A DNA stretch of 21,111 bases from an uncultured Lachnospiraceae bacterium (GTDB lineage: Bacteria > Bacillota > Clostridia > Lachnospirales > Lachnospiraceae), in contig CALAEX010000233.1 in assembly GCA_937891165.1 (NCBI GenBank), positions 1-21,111 on the forward strand. Reading direction: 5' to 3'. A program made the translations under genes and the position numbers. Positions 1 to 7,094 of the stretch are shown here, piece after piece (the first letter of the stretch is position 1; every line of letters begins with the position of its first letter). The notes under the pieces are model-generated. The model made no database searches, was not told the DNA's origin, and saw nothing but the letters and a program-made list of their open reading frames with translations.

Positions 1-2
1 CC

Positions 3-2120
3 TTGGCAGGAAGAGAATATCCGTTAGAGAGAACTAGAAATATCGGTATTATGGCTCACATCGATGCTGGTAAGACAACCTTAACAGAGCGTATCTTATA
101 CTATACAGGTGTAAACCATAAGATTGGTAACACACATGAAGGTAATGCAACCATGGACTGGATGGAGCAGGAACAGGAAAGAGGTATTACAATTACTTCC
201 GCTGCTACAACATGTCATTGGACACAGGAATTTGAACATAAGAAGATTCCAGGAGCACCTGAAAATCGTATCAACATCATTGATACACCAGGACACGTAG
301 ACTTTACTGTAGAAGTAGAACGTTCTTTACGTGTACTTGATGGTGCAGTTGGTGTATTCTGTGCAAAGGGTGGTGTAGAGCCACAGTCTGAAACTGTATG
401 GCGTCAGGCTGATAAATATCATGTACCAAGAATGGCTTTCGTTAACAAGATGGACATTTCTGGTGCAAACTTCTACAACGTAGTAGATATGATTAGAACA
501 AGACTTGGTAAGAACCCAGTAGCTCTTCAGTTACCAATCGGTAAGGAAGATACATTTAAGGGTGTTATCGACTTATTCGAAATGAAAGCTTATTATTATC
601 TTGATGATAAGGGTGACCAGATTGAAATTAAGGACATCCCAGCAGATATGATGGATGATGCAGAAACTTATAGAGCAGAAATGATTGAAAAGATTTGTGA
701 AACTGATGATGAACTTCTTGAAATGTTCTTAGAAGGTGAAGAACCAACAACAGAACAGTTAAAGAAAGCTCTCAGAAATGCAACAATTGATACAACAATT
801 ATTCCAGTTCTTTGTGGTTCTGCTTATAGAAATAAAGGTGTACAGAAGTTATTAGATGCAGTTATCGAATATATGCCAGCACCTACTGATATCCCAGATA
901 TTAAGGGTGTAGACAAAGATGGTAATGATGTAACAAGAAAGTCTTCTGATGAAGAACCTTTCGCAGCATTAGCATTCAAGATTATGGCTGACCCATTCGT
1001 AGGTAAGCTTGCATTCTTCCGTGTATACTCTGGTACAATGAATTCCGGTTCTTATGTATTAAATGCAACAAAGGACAAGAAGGAAAGAGTTGGACGTATT
1101 TTACAGATGCATGCAAATAAGAGAGAAGACCTTGAAAAGGTTTACTCTGGTGATATTGCAGCAGCAGTAGGTTTTAAGGTAACAACAACAGGTGATACTA
1201 TTTGTGATGAAAAGCATCCAGTTATCTTAGAGTCTATGGAATTCCCAGAACCAGTTATTGATATCGCTATTGAGCCTAAGACAAAAGCTGGTCAGGATAA
1301 GATGGGTGAAGCTTTAGCTAAGCTTGCTGAAGAAGACCCAACATTCCGTGTTTCTACAAACGAAGAAACAGGACAGACAATTATCGCTGGTATGGGTGAG
1401 TTACACCTTGAAATTATCGTAGACCGTCTTCTTCGTGAGTTTAAGGTTGAAGCTAATGTAGGTGCTCCTCAGGTAGCTTATAAAGAAGGTATTACTAAGG
1501 AAGTTGACATCGATAGCAAGTATGCTAAGCAGTCTGGTGGTCGTGGTCAATATGGTCACTGTAAAGTTAAGTTTGCTCCTATGGACGTTAACGGCGAAAA
1601 GACCTTCGAATTTGAAAACACAGTTGTTGGTGGTGCTATTCCTAAGGAATACATTCCAGCAGTTCAGGCAGGTATTGAAGAAGCTATGAAGTGTGGTGTT
1701 CTTGGTGGATTCCCAGTTCTTGGTGTTCATGCAAATTGTTGGGATGGTTCTTACCATGATGTAGACTCCAACGAAATGGCATTCAAGATTGCTGGTTCTA
1801 TGGCATTCAAGGAAGCTATGCAGAAGGCAGGTCCAGTACTTTTAGAGCCTATCATGAGAGTAGAAGTTACAGTTCCTGAAGAATATATGGGTGACGTTAT
1901 CGGTGACGTAAGTTCCCGTCGTGGCCGTATCGAAGGTTCTGAAGATATCAATGGTTCTAAGCTTATCCGTGCATTCGTGCCATTAGCAGAAATGTTTGGT
2001 TATGCAACAACATTACGTTCTAAGACACAGGGCCGTGGTGCTTACTCCATGTTCTTCTCTACTTATGAACAAGTTCCAAAGAGTGTACAGGAAAAAGTAC
2101 TTGTAAATAAAGGCAAATAA
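3..2120 (+). CDS. fusA: Elongation factor G
   Basis: This is full-length EF-G (705 aa), the GTPase that drives ribosomal translocation and, with RRF, subunit recycling in the cytoplasm. The G1 motif AHIDAGKTT lies at about residues 18-26, and DTPGH and NKMD follow in the N-terminal GTPase domain. The C-terminal domains IV and V are complete and end in VLVNKGK. The start is a TTG at bases 3-5: the protein then begins MAGREYPLERTRNIGIMAHI, the usual clostridial EF-G N-terminus, so the gene looks complete although its ribosome binding site lies outside the window. It precedes tuf, as in the str operon. Identity is certain; only the non-ATG start is inferred. Confidence 0.97.
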   Translation: MAGREYPLERTRNIGIMAHIDAGKTTLTERILYYTGVNHKIGNTHEGNATMDWMEQEQERGITITSAATTCHWTQEFEHKKIPGAPENRINIIDTPGHVDFTVEVERSLRVLDGAVGVFCAKGGVEPQSETVWRQADKYHVPRMAFVNKMDISGANFYNVVDMIRTRLGKNPVALQLPIGKEDTFKGVIDLFEMKAYYYLDDKGDQIEIKDIPADMMDDAETYRAEMIEKICETDDELLEMFLEGEEPTTEQLKKALRNATIDTTIIPVLCGSAYRNKGVQKLLDAVIEYMPAPTDIPDIKGVDKDGNDVTRKSSDEEPFAALAFKIMADPFVGKLAFFRVYSGTMNSGSYVLNATKDKKERVGRILQMHANKREDLEKVYSGDIAAAVGFKVTTTGDTICDEKHPVILESMEFPEPVIDIAIEPKTKAGQDKMGEALAKLAEEDPTFRVSTNEETGQTIIAGMGELHLEIIVDRLLREFKVEANVGAPQVAYKEGITKEVDIDSKYAKQSGGRGQYGHCKVKFAPMDVNGEKTFEFENTVVGGAIPKEYIPAVQAGIEEAMKCGVLGGFPVLGVHANCWDGSYHDVDSNEMAFKIAGSMAFKEAMQKAGPVLLEPIMRVEVTVPEEYMGDVIGDVSSRRGRIEGSEDINGSKLIRAFVPLAEMFGYATTLRSKTQGRGAYSMFFSTYEQVPKSVQEKVLVNKGK

Positions 2121-2217
2121 ATAGGTATTGAATAAATAATTTGAAAAATTTGTTTTATTATAAACGATTTTTGTATAAAAAATTCGCTTAAATAGGCTGT
2201 AAATTTGAATTTTCTGC

Positions 2218-2246
2218 TTGAAAAAATGTCTAATATGAAATATAAT
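2218..2246 (+). promoter_or_regulatory. Predicted internal promoter for tuf
   Basis: TTGAAA (2218-2223), a 17-bp spacer and TATAAT (2241-2246) lie in the unusually long 257-bp fusA-tuf gap. It would start a transcript near 2253 with a leader of about 125 nt, letting tuf be expressed above fusA. This is a pattern match only. Confidence 0.6.
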
Positions 2247-2297
2247 TAGAACAATGGCGGAATAAATGAGGACAGCTTTTCAACAAAAATTCTGCCA

Positions 2298-2321
2298 CAG
2301 TCTGTAGGTAACTACAGACTG
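2298..2321 (+). promoter_or_regulatory. Hairpin in the tuf leader
   Basis: A perfect 10-bp stem (CAGTCTGTAG pairing with CTACAGACTG) with a GTAA loop lies 57 bp before the tuf ATG. No T-run follows on the + strand, so it is not a simple terminator. It could be a leader stability or processing element. Its role is unknown. Confidence 0.5.
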
Positions 2322-2377
2322 CGGAAACTATAGAGCAATATGCTTATAATTGATATTTTTAAGGAGGACTTTGAAAA

Positions 2378-3571
2378 ATGGCAAAGGCTAAATTCGAAAG
2401 AAGCAAACCACATTGTAACATTGGTACAATCGGACACGTTGACCATGGTAAAACAACTTTAACAGCAGCTATTACTAAGACTTTACATGAAAGACTTGGT
2501 ACTGGTGAAGCAGTAGCATTCGAAAACATCGATAAAGCTCCAGAAGAAAGAGAAAGAGGTATTACTATCTCTACAGCTCACGTTGAATATGAATCTAAGA
2601 ATAGACACTATGCACACGTTGACTGTCCAGGACATGCTGACTACGTTAAGAACATGATTACTGGTGCAGCTCAGATGGATGGTGCTATCCTCGTAGTAGC
2701 AGCTACAGATGGTGTTATGGCTCAGACTAAGGAACACATCTTATTATCCCGTCAGGTAGGTGTACCTTACATCGTTGTATTCATGAACAAGTGTGATATG
2801 GTTGACGATGAAGAAATTCTTGAATTAGTAGAAATGGAAATCAGAGAATTATTAAATGAGTACGAATTCCCAGGTGATGACACTCCAGTTATCCAGGGTT
2901 CTGCTCTTCAGGCTCTTAATGATCCTAATGGTCCTTGGGGTGACAAGATTCTTGAACTCTTTGATGCAGTTGATACTTGGATTCCAGATCCACAGAGAGA
3001 AACAGATAAGCCATTCTTAATGCCTGTAGAAGACGTATTCTCCATTACTGGTCGTGGTACTGTAGCTACTGGTAGAGTAGAACGTGGTGTTCTTCATGTA
3101 TCTGAAGAAGTTGAAATCGTTGGTGTTAAGGAAGAAACACGTAAGGTAGTTGTAACTGGTATCGAAATGTTCCGTAAGCTCCTTGATGAAGCTCAGGCTG
3201 GTGATAACATTGGTGCTCTTCTTCGTGGTGTTCAGAGAAACGAAATCGAAAGAGGACAGGTTCTTTGTAAGCCAGGCAGCATTAAGTGCCACAAGAAGTT
3301 TACAGCTCAGGTTTACGTTTTAACAAAGGATGAAGGTGGTCGTCATACTCCATTCTTCAACAACTATAGACCTCAGTTCTACTTCAGAACAACTGACGTT
3401 ACTGGTGTATGTAACTTACCAGAAGGCACAGAAATGTGTATGCCAGGTGATAACATCGAAATGACAGTAGAATTAATTCATCCAATCGCTATGGAACAGG
3501 GTCTTGGCTTCGCTATTCGTGAAGGTGGTAGAACAGTAGGTTCCGGTAAGGTAGCTAAGATTATTGAGTAA
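2378..3571 (+). CDS. tuf: Elongation factor Tu
   Basis: This is full-length EF-Tu (397 aa), the GTPase that delivers aminoacyl-tRNA to the ribosomal A site. The GTPase motifs GHVDHGKT, DCPGH and NKCD are all present, and the beta-barrel domains II and III end in GSGKVAKIIE. The start is set by AAGGAGG at 2361-2367, 10 nt before ATG. The last 18 codons lie inside the direct repeat shared with 14961-15073, so the gene's 3' end serves as the attachment site of the downstream elements. Integration leaves an intact reading frame, as is normal for elements whose att site duplicates the 3' end of the target gene. In a typical str/S10 layout rpsJ or another ribosomal gene would follow; here accessory DNA does. 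Confidence 0.98.
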   Translation: MAKAKFERSKPHCNIGTIGHVDHGKTTLTAAITKTLHERLGTGEAVAFENIDKAPEERERGITISTAHVEYESKNRHYAHVDCPGHADYVKNMITGAAQMDGAILVVAATDGVMAQTKEHILLSRQVGVPYIVVFMNKCDMVDDEEILELVEMEIRELLNEYEFPGDDTPVIQGSALQALNDPNGPWGDKILELFDAVDTWIPDPQRETDKPFLMPVEDVFSITGRGTVATGRVERGVLHVSEEVEIVGVKEETRKVVVTGIEMFRKLLDEAQAGDNIGALLRGVQRNEIERGQVLCKPGSIKCHKKFTAQVYVLTKDEGGRHTPFFNNYRPQFYFRTTDVTGVCNLPEGTEMCMPGDNIEMTVELIHPIAMEQGLGFAIREGGRTVGSGKVAKIIE

Positions 3572-3629
3572 TCAATAAATAATATGGTAAATATAAGGCT
3601 TTCGAGAGTTTTCTCGGAAGCCTTTTTTT
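3517..3629. repeat. Left attachment repeat (att copy A) of element 1
   Basis: This 113-bp stretch covers the last 18 tuf codons, the stop and the terminator. It matches 14961-15073 at 112 of 113 positions; the first 92 bases are identical and the mismatch is T at 3609 against G at 15053. Such a duplication of a target gene's 3' end is the expected footprint of site-specific integration by a tyrosine recombinase. The crossover point within the repeat cannot be read from the sequence. Confidence 0.92.
3597..3629 (+). terminator. Intrinsic terminator of tuf
   Basis: GGCTTTCGAG pairs with CTCGGAAGCC (one G-T pair) around a 6-nt loop and is followed by seven T residues. It forms part of the att repeat, so every integration re-supplies it. 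Confidence 0.9.
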
Positions 3630-3657
3630 CGGTTTATGATGGAAAAAATGTAGGGAA

Positions 3658-3680
3658 TGGTGCCAAAACGGTGCCAAGAA
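3658..3680. other. Predicted integrase arm-binding sites, left end of element 1
   Basis: GGTGCCAA occurs twice, at 3659-3666 and 3670-3677, an 11-bp period or one helical turn. The surrounding 23 bp recur exactly at 14841-14863, just inside the other end of element 1. Paired short direct repeats near both att sites are typical arm sites for integrases with an N-terminal AP2-like arm-binding domain, which the element 1 integrase appears to have. Confidence 0.75.
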
Positions 3681-3701
3681 AGTGAAAAATAGAAATTTGA
3701 T

Positions 3702-3736
3702 AAAAAAATAATAGAGGAATCCTTTTGGATTCCCCT
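3702..3736 (-). terminator. Intrinsic terminator of the Abi-associated RNA
   Basis: On the minus strand AGGGGAATCC pairs with GGATTCCTCT (one G-U pair) around an AAAA loop. ATTA and seven T residues follow. Confidence 0.85.
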
Positions 3737-3817
3737 AAAAAATATGCCCTTGAGCCACGTAGGTATTCAAGGTACTGTCAACAATATTATATGTTGATTA
3801 ACGTTAGTTAATCAGTG
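3702..3817 (-). ncRNA. Predicted structured RNA downstream of the Abi_2 gene
   Basis: An exact consensus promoter (3823-3851, minus strand) lies immediately before a stretch of about 115 nt with no convincing ORF. It ends in an intrinsic terminator. On the minus strand it contains an 8-bp hairpin (TGATTAAC, loop TAAC, GTTAATCA at 3795-3814), a short CAACA/TGTTG hairpin, and a CCTTGA/TCAAGG stem closing a 13-nt loop that contains CCTACGTGG. The final hairpin is the terminator. Abi_2/AbiF-type HEPN proteins are, as I recall, known to be encoded next to structured RNAs (the abiF RNA motif), and this RNA sits where such a partner would be. I cannot check its match to that motif here. Confidence 0.72.
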
Positions 3818-3822
3818 AAAAT

Positions 3823-3851
3823 ATTATAAATTCAAATGAACGAAATGTCAA
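3823..3851 (-). promoter_or_regulatory. Consensus promoter of the Abi-associated RNA
   Basis: On the minus strand TTGACA (3851-3846), exactly 17 bp, then TATAAT (3828-3823). Both hexamers are perfect consensus. The -35 box starts 7 bases beyond the abi stop codon. A strong constitutive promoter directly behind a toxin-like gene fits an RNA needed in excess over the protein. Confidence 0.85.
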
Positions 3852-3858
3852 GTATTTT

Positions 3859-4773
3859 TTATAAAATCTCTAATCGTTTCCAATTATTTGGAAGTCCCAT
3901 TATACCACGAATTTTTCTAATAGAGATAGAATGTAATTGGTCTGATAATTGTTGAAAAAGTTCTTCTATGTCTTGGTGATATTTTTTATATTCTGCATTC
4001 GATAAAAGTAGTTTAAATGCTATCATTACGGAAAAATAATTGTTTGTTGTAGCAATATGAAAATACTTAAAATATTTATTAGTGCATAAATTTGTACTTG
4101 ATAGATACGAGTATAGTCTTTCATCATGTGCACATCGATTTCTGATAGTAGTAAGAAAAGTTAAGCAATTTCCTAATTCATTTTCTCGAATTCCCCATTT
4201 AAAGCGTTTGGCAACATCATTTCGTTCTTTTTGATGCATATTTGCGTAGAACTTGCTGACTTCACCAAAAGAAAGAGAATTCATAAGTACCCATAATGGA
4301 ACATAATTTTTTCCACTAACATAATGGGTAATAGATAAATCGTTATTTATATTTAGAGAAATTGTTTTATATAAATGACTGAGTAGTTTACAAACACAAT
4401 CATATTTTTTTATTCCAGTAGAATCAAAATTTTCTAATTTTAAATAATCTTTATGTCCATATGATTTGGAAAAAGAATAAGAGATAAGTGATTTAATTTC
4501 TTTTTCAATTTTTAGAATATATTCTAAAGTGAGAATTCTTAGTTTTCTATCAAACTCATATAGGGCATATATTTCTTCAATGGTACTTCCTACAAGATAT
4601 TTTTCGTATGCAGTATTAGATTGAAGAAAAGGGTCTTTGTATCCATTGATTAAATTGTAATAATTAACTTTACGAATAAGTTGTTTTGCATAACTTTTAT
4701 TTTTGATTGTTAGTCCACGACTCTTTAGTATTCCAATTTGAGTTCGTGTATCACGAAAAATTTTTTCTGCCAT
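3859..4773 (-). CDS. Abi_2 (AbiD/AbiF-type) HEPN abortive-infection protein
   Basis: The protein resembles the Abi_2 family (AbiD, AbiF) of phage abortive-infection proteins. Near the N-terminus is the family-like stretch RKVNYYNLINGYKDPF. The motif RNRCAH (R211 to H216 from the start chosen here) is the RxxxxH signature of HEPN ribonucleases, followed by DERLYSY. The ORF runs up to an ATG at 4824. I prefer the ATG at 4773 because GGAGA lies 7 nt before it and the family-like sequence starts there (304 aa; 321 from the upstream ATG). It lies downstream of the repressor on the same strand, so it may be co-transcribed and repressor-controlled. A separate strong promoter for a small RNA begins just after its stop. 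Family relatives stop phage growth by RNA cleavage; that activity is inferred here. Confidence 0.85.
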   Translation of the reverse strand: MAEKIFRDTRTQIGILKSRGLTIKNKSYAKQLIRKVNYYNLINGYKDPFLQSNTAYEKYLVGSTIEEIYALYEFDRKLRILTLEYILKIEKEIKSLISYSFSKSYGHKDYLKLENFDSTGIKKYDCVCKLLSHLYKTISLNINNDLSITHYVSGKNYVPLWVLMNSLSFGEVSKFYANMHQKERNDVAKRFKWGIRENELGNCLTFLTTIRNRCAHDERLYSYLSSTNLCTNKYFKYFHIATTNNYFSVMIAFKLLLSNAEYKKYHQDIEELFQQLSDQLHSISIRKIRGIMGLPNNWKRLEIL

Positions 4774-4837
4774 TGTATTTCTCCAATCTATATAGTCAGT
4801 AATGAGTGATAGATATTCTATCATTAGATAAAGAGAA

Positions 4838-5320
4838 TTACCATCCCTTAATTTCTTTTACTTGTTCAGCTCTTTTAGGGTCTTTATGATATTTTAGCTT
4901 TAATTTGATAGTTTCTACAACTTCTTGTCTTGCTTCATCATCTAATTGATAAAAAGAGGTAAGGAGATTATCTACATCAACCATTCCAGTTTCGCCATAT
5001 AAGTTCATAAGAGGAAATAACGATGATTTTAAATAAACTCTTACTCGCATAGTATTCAAAGCACCATTAAATCCGTCTGGAATTGTAGGATAGATTTCTT
5101 CAGGTTTTATTGTTCCAGAAAAAGGATTTGCACCACAAATCTCATTTACATCAATTTCTAGTATATTTGCTAAACGTAAGGCAAAATCAAAGCGAATATT
5201 GGAATCTTTTTGTATAATGGAATATAAAGTAGTAGGGCTGATACCTGCTTGTTTTGCAATTTTTCTTACACTAATATCTCTTTCATCAAGATACTCTTTT
5301 AGTTTTTTACCATCTCCCAT
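4838..5320 (-). CDS. XRE-family repressor of element 1
   Basis: This is a 160-aa protein with an N-terminal helix-turn-helix of the XRE/Cro-CI class at about residues 8-60 (ISVRKIAKQAGISPTTLYSI). The C-terminal region is helical and of unknown function. The start is clear: AGGAGG lies 5 nt before ATG. It is transcribed away from the excisionase/integrase pair, and the 396-bp gap between them holds repeated 13-bp operator-like sites, one of which overlaps this gene's own ribosome binding site. It most likely represses excision and integration and itself. The 157-aa repressor of element 2 at 16462-16935 is a clear homologue. Confidence 0.88.
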   Translation of the reverse strand: MGDGKKLKEYLDERDISVRKIAKQAGISPTTLYSIIQKDSNIRFDFALRLANILEIDVNEICGANPFSGTIKPEEIYPTIPDGFNGALNTMRVRVYLKSSLFPLMNLYGETGMVDVDNLLTSFYQLDDEARQEVVETIKLKLKYHKDPKRAEQVKEIKGW

Positions 5321-5327
5321 AAGAACC

Positions 5328-5682
5328 TCCTATTTTCGTATAAGATTAATTTACTATAATGGTAAATTTTTTATTATCATATCATATTTTTCGTAAATAA
5401 GAAAGTTAAAAATAAAAGTATTTTATGTTCATACAAAAAGTTTCTTGCCAACTATTTAACAAAACGATAGTAGCTATTCGGTCATGAATAAGCATAGATT
5501 ACGAATATTTAATAGAATGTTTTTTTTGTTTAGTTCTATTAGATGTTTGTAATTTGTCCATCATAAGTAAATAGAATGTACGAAAAAAGTAAAAATAATT
5601 TATACGAAAACTTGACAAAGTAAAAATATGGTGTTATTATGAATGTACGAAAATAGTACAAATAATATTTACTAAAATAGTA
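5328..5682. promoter_or_regulatory. Predicted operator region of element 1
   Basis: The 396-bp gene-free gap between repressor and excisionase contains repeats of a 13-bp imperfect palindrome, TACGAAANNAGTA. The best copies are 5646-5658 (TACGAAAATAGTA), 5579-5591 (TACGAAAAAAGTA) and 5670-5682 (TACTAAAATAGTA). Half-like copies occur at 5603-5615, overlapping the -35 box of the excisionase promoter, and on the minus strand at 5383-5395 and 5328-5340, the last overlapping the repressor's ribosome binding site. The same motif family recurs in element 2, which supports these as repressor targets. The middle of the gap (5400-5575) shows only an AATAGAA/TTCTATT inverted repeat at 5511-5540. Confidence 0.7.
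5612..5640 (+). promoter_or_regulatory. Promoter of the excisionase-integrase genes, element 1
   Basis: TTGACA (5612-5617), 17 bp, then TATTAT (5635-5640). Operator-like sites lie on and around it, so it is probably shut off by the divergent repressor. Confidence 0.8.
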
Positions 5683-5716
5683 GATAAATTTGTAGAAAAG
5701 AAAGGAGGACGAACAG

Positions 5717-5911
5717 ATGGCAAATTATACTTACATGATGAGCGTAGACGATATTGCAAAAGAATTAAATTGTTCTAAATCTCATGCGTATAAGCTGGTG
5801 AAGTTTTTGAATCAGGAGTTAAAAGCACAGGGTTATATTACAATGGCAGGTCGTATTCCAAGAGCTTATTGGGCAAAGAAGATGTTTGGTTATGAACTGG
5901 TACAGAATTAA
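5717..5911 (+). CDS. Excisionase-like small DNA-binding protein, element 1
   Basis: This 64-aa basic protein has a helix-turn-helix-like core (SVDDIAKELNCSKSHAYKLV, about residues 9-28) and ends with an IPRAYW stretch. It starts 10 bases after AAAGGAGG and stands 9 bp before the integrase ATG in the same transcript. Position and size suggest a recombination directionality factor or a transcriptional activator of the integrase. The element 2 gene at 17146-17340 keeps the MMSV and IPR-YW motifs. Its precise role is inferred from context. Confidence 0.8.
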   Translation: MANYTYMMSVDDIAKELNCSKSHAYKLVKFLNQELKAQGYITMAGRIPRAYWAKKMFGYELVQN

Positions 5912-5920
5912 GGAGAATGT

Positions 5921-7003
5921 ATGGCTTACAAAGAAAAAGACACAAAAAAGTGGACAGCACAGTGGTTTGAAACCGATGCAAAAGGCGAAAAGAAAAAACG
6001 AAGAAAGAGAGGATTTGATACAAAGAGAGAAGCACTAGAATACGAACATCAGAAAAAACTCAATAGTAGTAAAAGTATGGATATGAAATTGAGTGAATTT
6101 ATGGAAGTTTATTTTGAGGATAAGCAGAATGAATTAAAAGAACGTAGCAAAAGAAATAAACGCTATATGATGGAACAACATATTATTCCTTATTTTGGTA
6201 ATCAGATGATAAGTGAAATTTCTGCATCACAGATTATCCAGTGGCAAAATGAAATGCAGAAAAAAGACTTTTCTGAAGCCTATTTGAGAATGGTTCAAAA
6301 TCAGCTTACTTGTTTATTTACTCATGCCTCACGCATTTATGATTTACAAGTAAATCCTTGTAAGAAAGTAAAGAAAATGGGGAGTTTTGATAACAGAAGC
6401 TTAGATTTTTGGACCATAGAAGAATATGAGAAATTTATTCAAACAATAGAACCAAATACAAGATATTTTATCATTTTTGAAATTCTTTTTTGGACAGGTT
6501 GTAGAATTGGAGAGTTGTTAGCACTTACAAAAGGAGATATTGATTTTCAACATAATCGTATTAGTATTACAAAAACTTATTACAGAGTGAATAAAGAAGA
6601 TGTCATTACAGAACCAAAGACAAAGCAATCGATACGCATGATAGAAATACCTGAATTTCTGAAGCAAGAAATAAAAGAGTTTGTAGATGCTCATTATGGA
6701 ATGCCAAATGATGAAAGATTATTTCCTATTGTACAAGAAGCAGTACAACATAAAATGAAAAGAAGTATTGAAAAGGCTGGAGTAAGGAAAATCAGAATAC
6801 ACGATTTAAGACATTCTCATGTTGCTTATCTCATACATAAAGGTGTGGAACCAATTTTGATAAAGGAACGAGTAGGGCATAAGGATATTCGTATTACATT
6901 AAATACGTATGGACACTTATATCCAAACCAGCAGAGAAAAGTGGCAGATTTATTAGATATTGAAAATGAAAAAAGTCCCAACAGAGGCAACTGTCAGGAC
7001 TAA
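5921..7003 (+). CDS. int: Tyrosine integrase of element 1
   Basis: This is a 360-aa site-specific tyrosine recombinase that would integrate element 1 into, and excise it from, the tuf 3' end. The N-terminal 45 residues are basic and look like an AP2-like arm-binding domain (WTAQWFETDAKGEKKKRRKR). A SAM-like core-binding domain follows at about residues 55-150. The catalytic set is complete: R195 (GCRIGELL), K233, H294 and R297 (HDLRHSH), H320 (VGHKD) and nucleophile Y330 (LNTYGHLY). It shares most of these blocks with the element 2 integrase, as expected of enzymes using the same target. Its probable arm sites are the GGTGCCAA pairs at 3658-3680 and 14841-14863. Confidence 0.95.
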   Translation: MAYKEKDTKKWTAQWFETDAKGEKKKRRKRGFDTKREALEYEHQKKLNSSKSMDMKLSEFMEVYFEDKQNELKERSKRNKRYMMEQHIIPYFGNQMISEISASQIIQWQNEMQKKDFSEAYLRMVQNQLTCLFTHASRIYDLQVNPCKKVKKMGSFDNRSLDFWTIEEYEKFIQTIEPNTRYFIIFEILFWTGCRIGELLALTKGDIDFQHNRISITKTYYRVNKEDVITEPKTKQSIRMIEIPEFLKQEIKEFVDAHYGMPNDERLFPIVQEAVQHKMKRSIEKAGVRKIRIHDLRHSHVAYLIHKGVEPILIKERVGHKDIRITLNTYGHLYPNQQRKVADLLDIENEKSPNRGNCQD

Positions 7004-7007
7004 GGAA

Positions 7008-7052
7008 AACCTTTGGTATTCCTAATAACGCAATATTAGTATAGCAGAGGTT
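7008..7052 (+). other. Conserved structured element after the integrase, element 1
   Basis: An outer stem AACCTTTG/CAGAGGTT (7008-7015 with 7045-7052, one mismatch) encloses a perfect CTAATA/TATTAG hairpin (7022-7027 with 7034-7039). The same position in element 2 (18463-18510) has a different outer stem but keeps CGCAA and GTATAGCA exactly 10 bases apart. No U-tract follows, so it is not an ordinary terminator. It could be a structured RNA or a replication-protein site. Confidence 0.5.
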
Positions 7053-7094
7053 CTCCAATGTAGCAATAGAATTTTTGAAAAAATGGAGAAATTG

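Noticed and set aside
4774..4824. Upstream 17-codon extension of the Abi_2 gene.
   Set aside because: The ATG at 4824 has no good ribosome binding site, while the ATG at 4773 is preceded by GGAGA and begins the family-like sequence.
6974..7001. AGTCC...ACAG/CTGT...GGACT hairpin at the end of the element 1 integrase gene.
   Set aside because: There is no T-run on the coding strand, and no gene reads towards it on the other strand, so I do not call a terminator.
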